Assembly: GCA_950060715.1 (NCBI GenBank)
Contig: CATLVA010000133.1
Coordinates: 1-5,463 of the forward strand
Direction: 5' to 3'
Length of the DNA stretch: 5,463 bases
From: an uncultured Oligoflexia bacterium
Lineage (GTDB): Bacteria; Bdellovibrionota; Bacteriovoracia; Bacteriovoracales; Bacteriovoracaceae
Every line of letters starts with the position of its first letter. The first letter of the stretch is position 1. Position numbers and translations under genes: made by a program. Of the stretch, positions 5,355 to 5,463 are shown one piece after another. The notes under the pieces were generated by a model. The model was given only the letters and a program-made list of their open reading frames with translations, did no database searches and had not been told where the DNA came from.

Positions 5355-5463
5355 ATGCTGTGGGGGTTAGTTCACCTTTTGGGAGGTTTATTTGGGGCCA
5401 TAGCTCCTTTAAGCGACATTCACGAGACATTATCTTTTGCCGGCAAGTATAAAGATATCGTCT
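5355..5463 (+). CDS. Start of unrecognised ORF downstream of the c-di-GMP riboswitch (partial)
   Basis: ATG 5355 opens a frame of 36 codons that is still open at the window edge. GGAG at 5347-5350 lies four bases upstream. The first 17 residues are strongly hydrophobic (MLWGLVHLLGGLFGAIA), followed by the polar PLSDIHETLSFAGKYKDIV. This resembles a membrane segment or export signal, although there is no basic residue before the hydrophobic stretch. A GTG at 5340 in the same frame would add five residues including Trp-Trp-Arg, but it lacks a good ribosome binding site. I recognise no family. Its position right after a GEMM aptamer suggests a c-di-GMP-controlled surface, secreted or signalling protein. 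The frame could also be chance, with the RNA acting on its own. Confidence 0.45.
   Translation, partial: MLWGLVHLLGGLFGAIAPLSDIHETLSFAGKYKDIV

Noticed and set aside
5170..5400. RNase P RNA, tmRNA or SRP RNA, considered because of GC-rich structured sequence ending in a GGTTAGTTCACC-like stretch
   Set aside because: Neither strand holds the RNase P GAGGAAAGTCC core, the tmRNA ends or the SRP GGAAGCAGCC-type core, whereas the GEMM-I elements are all present.
5378..5414. Terminator hairpin after the riboswitch using GGAG and CTCC
   Set aside because: The stem is only four pairs with a long loop and a poor T-run.
1..5463. CRISPR arrays, insertion sequences, tRNA genes or phage attachment sites
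   Set aside because: No regularly spaced repeats, transposase motifs, terminal inverted repeats or cloverleaf-type sequence were seen on either strand.

Overview
The window reads as low-GC chromosomal DNA (about 40% GC by eye) from a Gram-negative bacterium. The heptose-kinase gene points to lipopolysaccharide core synthesis, and the membrane-anchored lytic transglycosylase points to a peptidoglycan wall. A DUF4416 gene together with a Geobacter/Bdellovibrio-style cyclic-di-GMP (GEMM) riboswitch suggests the former delta-proteobacteria. My best guess is Bdellovibrionota/Bacteriovoracales, but this is inference from gene content, not proof.

Layout. (1) Bases 1-1548, minus strand: a thioredoxin-fold DUF255 (YyaL/SPATA20-like) protein of at least 516 residues that runs off the left edge. 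Its family-typical CHWC motif reads SHWC. (2) Bases 1549-1634: a short divergent promoter region. (3) Bases 1635-3582, plus strand: a tightly packed set of a lytic transglycosylase, an AroQ-type chorismate mutase-like protein and cytidylate kinase (cmk), with 1-base and 19-base overlaps. (4) Bases 3583-3639: a 57-base gap with a strong ribosome binding site. (5) Bases 3640-5129: heptose-7-phosphate kinase (rfaE1/hldA) and a DUF4416 protein joined by an ATGA overlap. (6) From 5108: a possible weak terminator over the DUF4416 stop, then a consensus extended -10 promoter, then a well-formed c-di-GMP class I riboswitch (5186-5285), then a structured expression platform, then the start of an unrecognised ORF at 5355 that leaves the window.

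How the parts work together. The plus-strand genes mix cell-envelope work (murein cleavage, LPS heptose activation) with core metabolism (prephenate supply, CMP/dCMP phosphorylation). Their overlaps imply translational coupling. The final unit appears separate, with its own strong promoter and c-di-GMP control. The most notable content is this riboswitch: every main element of the GEMM-I fold can be traced base by base, including a GAAA tetraloop and the canonical 11-nucleotide receptor. It may control the ORF at 5355, or it may be a free-standing abundant RNA like the GEMM RNA described in Bdellovibrio. The window ends too soon to decide.
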